A stretch of DNA of 6,435 bases from Spirochaetaceae bacterium (lineage in GTDB: Bacteria > Spirochaetota > Spirochaetia > Treponematales > Breznakiellaceae), in the NCBI GenBank assembly GCA_031265535.1, contig JAISCO010000185.1, forward strand, positions 1 through 6,435. Direction: 5' to 3'. The notes under the pieces are model-generated. The model ran no database searches, had not been told where the DNA came from, and was given only the letters and a program-made list of their open reading frames with translations. Below are positions 5,276 to 6,435 of this stretch, one piece after another. Numbering within the stretch: the stretch's first letter is position 1; every line of letters starts with the position of its first letter. Made by a program: the position numbers and the translations under genes.

Positions 5276-6034
5276 TCATTGCTTCTTGCGGGAAAAAGTC
5301 AAACTGAGCGCGTCAAGCAAGAGACCGGACAGCGCGGCGGCTATCACGGTCGCGGCTGTCCACGCAAAAAGCTCCGGTGTTTCAAGCTGAGCCTTTGCCA
5401 TCTGCATACCGGTGCCAAGAGCGGCAAGAGGCTGAACAAGAACTTCGGCGGCGACAGCCACTTTCCAGCCAAGCGACAGTCCGCTGTTAAGGCCGGCAGC
5501 CAGGAACGGAAGCAGGGCCGGTATATAGAGAAAGCGAAGTTTTTCCATGCGGCCTAAATTATATGCTTTAAAAAGTTCTACCAAATTGGGGGATACGGAT
5601 TTGACGCCCGCTATAGTGTTTGCCGCTATAACAGGAAATACCATCAGAAAGACGGTAAAAATGGGCGTTTTTTCGGAGCCAAACGCCAAAAAAGCAATTA
5701 AAATGACGGACATAACCGGGGTAGCGGCTATCACCGAAAAAAAAGGCTGCAAAAAGGCTGCAAAGCGCTTATCAAGCGCCGCCGCGAGGCCGGCCAGCAC
5801 GCCCAAAGGTACGGAAATCAAGAGGCCCAGCAGTAAACGGACGGTGGAAGAAAAAAGCGCGCGCAAAAACCGCTCTGTTTTAAGCAGAGCGAACAATTTT
5901 TTTACAACAGGAAGGGGCCCCGGCAGAATGATTTCACTGCCGGTAAGCCATGCCCCTATCTGCCAAACCATAAAGAAACAGGCAAGCCCCCCTAAAAAAT
6001 TTAATGTGCTTTTGTTTTTAAGACCGCGTGTCAA
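5276..6034 (-). CDS. ABC transporter permease, nitrate/sulfonate/taurine-like family (252 aa)
   Basis: An inner-membrane permease of the BPD_transp_1 type with about six hydrophobic segments (roughly 12-30, 62-83, 97-118, 123-143, 168-200 and 224-246). The cytoplasmic coupling loop lies at about 152-176: 'LFKAYNLGRMEKLRFLYIP' ends in ALLP, matching the EAA loop pattern (A...LG......F..I.LP.llP....Gl), although the usual Glu of EAA is Lys here. Length and layout fit SsuC/TauC-like subunits that import nitrate, alkanesulfonate, taurine or thiamine precursors; the substrate cannot be read from the sequence. The start is TTG at 6034, the only start codon between an in-frame TAA (6076-6074) and the first TM segment. 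GGACGG about 9 bases upstream is a weak ribosome binding site. It follows the binding-protein gene by 26 bases, so the two form one operon. An ATPase gene would be expected nearby but is not in the window. Confidence 0.88.
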   Translation of the reverse strand: MTRGLKNKSTLNFLGGLACFFMVWQIGAWLTGSEIILPGPLPVVKKLFALLKTERFLRALFSSTVRLLLGLLISVPLGVLAGLAAALDKRFAAFLQPFFSVIAATPVMSVILIAFLAFGSEKTPIFTVFLMVFPVIAANTIAGVKSVSPNLVELFKAYNLGRMEKLRFLYIPALLPFLAAGLNSGLSLGWKVAVAAEVLVQPLAALGTGMQMAKAQLETPELFAWTAATVIAAALSGLLLDALSLTFSRKKQ

Positions 6035-6060
6035 AGTTTTTGCGCCGTCCGCCGCCGCAG

Positions 6061-6435
6061 CTAGTAGTAAAAATTATCAGCGGGCAGTTTTCCGCCTATC
6101 GAATCCGGCGCGAATTCCAGCAGTGTTTTATACAAAGCGGTAAGCGCCGGACGCGCCGCCTTTGCTTCAATAAACGCATAGTTGCTGCGCGGAATCGATG
6201 CCGCCGCTGCCGCCGCTTTGATGCCAAGTTCATGTTTTTCGACCAAATCCCCCGCTTCTGCCGGGTGCGCCGTTACCCATTCAATCGAATCTTTTACCGC
6301 CGCCAGAATCACTTTGACCGCCTCGGGATTCGCCTTTGCGAACGGCGCGTCAAGAACCAGCACGGTGATTGGATAGTTTCCCTGTCCTTCGTATTTGTCC
6401 CATTCAGCCTGAATATCCCCAACTTGTATCAAATT
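6061..6435 (-). CDS. ABC transporter substrate-binding protein, C-terminal part
   Basis: The frame is open to the right edge, so only the last ~124 residues are present; the true start lies outside the window. The fragment resembles the second lobe of NMT1/SsuA-type binding proteins: 'ITVLVLDAPFAKANPEAVKV' leads into a helix 'ILAAVKDSIEWVTAHPAEAGDLVEK', then a region of 'NYAFIEAKAARPALTALYKTLLEF', ending 'IGGKLPADNFYY' and TAG. 'Y.v.v.....a..NP..v...l.A...ai.w...hP.ea' and the '(G)GK.P.d.FYY' ending are typical of the NitT/TauT group. The protein would be periplasmic or lipid-anchored and deliver its ligand to the permease encoded 26 bases downstream. The ligand is unknown. A run of alanines (about residues 73-78 of the fragment) comes from GCN codons. 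Confidence 0.85.
   Translation of the reverse strand, partial: NLIQVGDIQAEWDKYEGQGNYPITVLVLDAPFAKANPEAVKVILAAVKDSIEWVTAHPAEAGDLVEKHELGIKAAAAAASIPRSNYAFIEAKAARPALTALYKTLLEFAPDSIGGKLPADNFYY

Noticed and set aside
5547..6143. 198-codon plus-strand frame opposite the ABC genes
   Set aside because: It is antisense to the permease and the end of the binding protein, both of which have clear family motifs. Its translation is low-complexity Lys/Ala/Ser-rich and shows no domain.

Overview
The window most likely comes from a spirochaete, probably a Treponema. The RHS core ends in 'WFAYVNNDPVNY' followed by a DLWGL or DPLGL terminus, a style I associate with Treponema RHS proteins. The exported protein at the left edge resembles spirochaetal FlgC. 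This is family resemblance, not a database match. All genes I accept are on the minus strand, so transcription runs from high to low coordinates and there is almost no non-coding DNA.

Layout in transcription order. (1) 6435-5276: the end of an ABC-type nitrate/sulfonate/taurine-like substrate-binding protein and its permease. (2) 5245-3665: a 5'-truncated RHS/YD-repeat gene with a glycine-rich C-terminal tip, overlapped by ATGA with a four-TM membrane protein (3668-3252). (3) 3259-2054: a second, shorter RHS gene that keeps only the last ~210 residues of the core behind a foreign 23-residue leader. It carries a different tip and is followed after 1 base by a 160-residue soluble protein (2052-1570). 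(4) 1661-1410: a toxin-tip fragment with no RHS core, overlapping the previous gene in another frame, then a DUF4279-like protein (1396-944). (5) 947-897: a 16-codon scrap coupled by ATGA at both ends, then an AT-rich 131-residue protein (900-505). (6) 466-2: a protein with a Sec signal peptide and a FlgC-like rod domain.

I read blocks 2-5 as a polymorphic-toxin array. Each unit is (RHS core)-(variable C-terminal tip)-(immunity candidate), with progressively less of the toxin retained: long core plus tip, short core plus tip, tip only, and finally only about the last 15 residues. The RHS cores look GC-rich and are about 80% identical to each other, while most of the tip and partner genes look AT-rich, as expected when new tips arrive by recombination into a conserved core. 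The tight stop/start overlaps imply co-translation of each toxin with its protector. No tRNA, rRNA, CRISPR, transposase, convincing promoter or terminator was seen, and no stretch over 300 bases lacks a gene.
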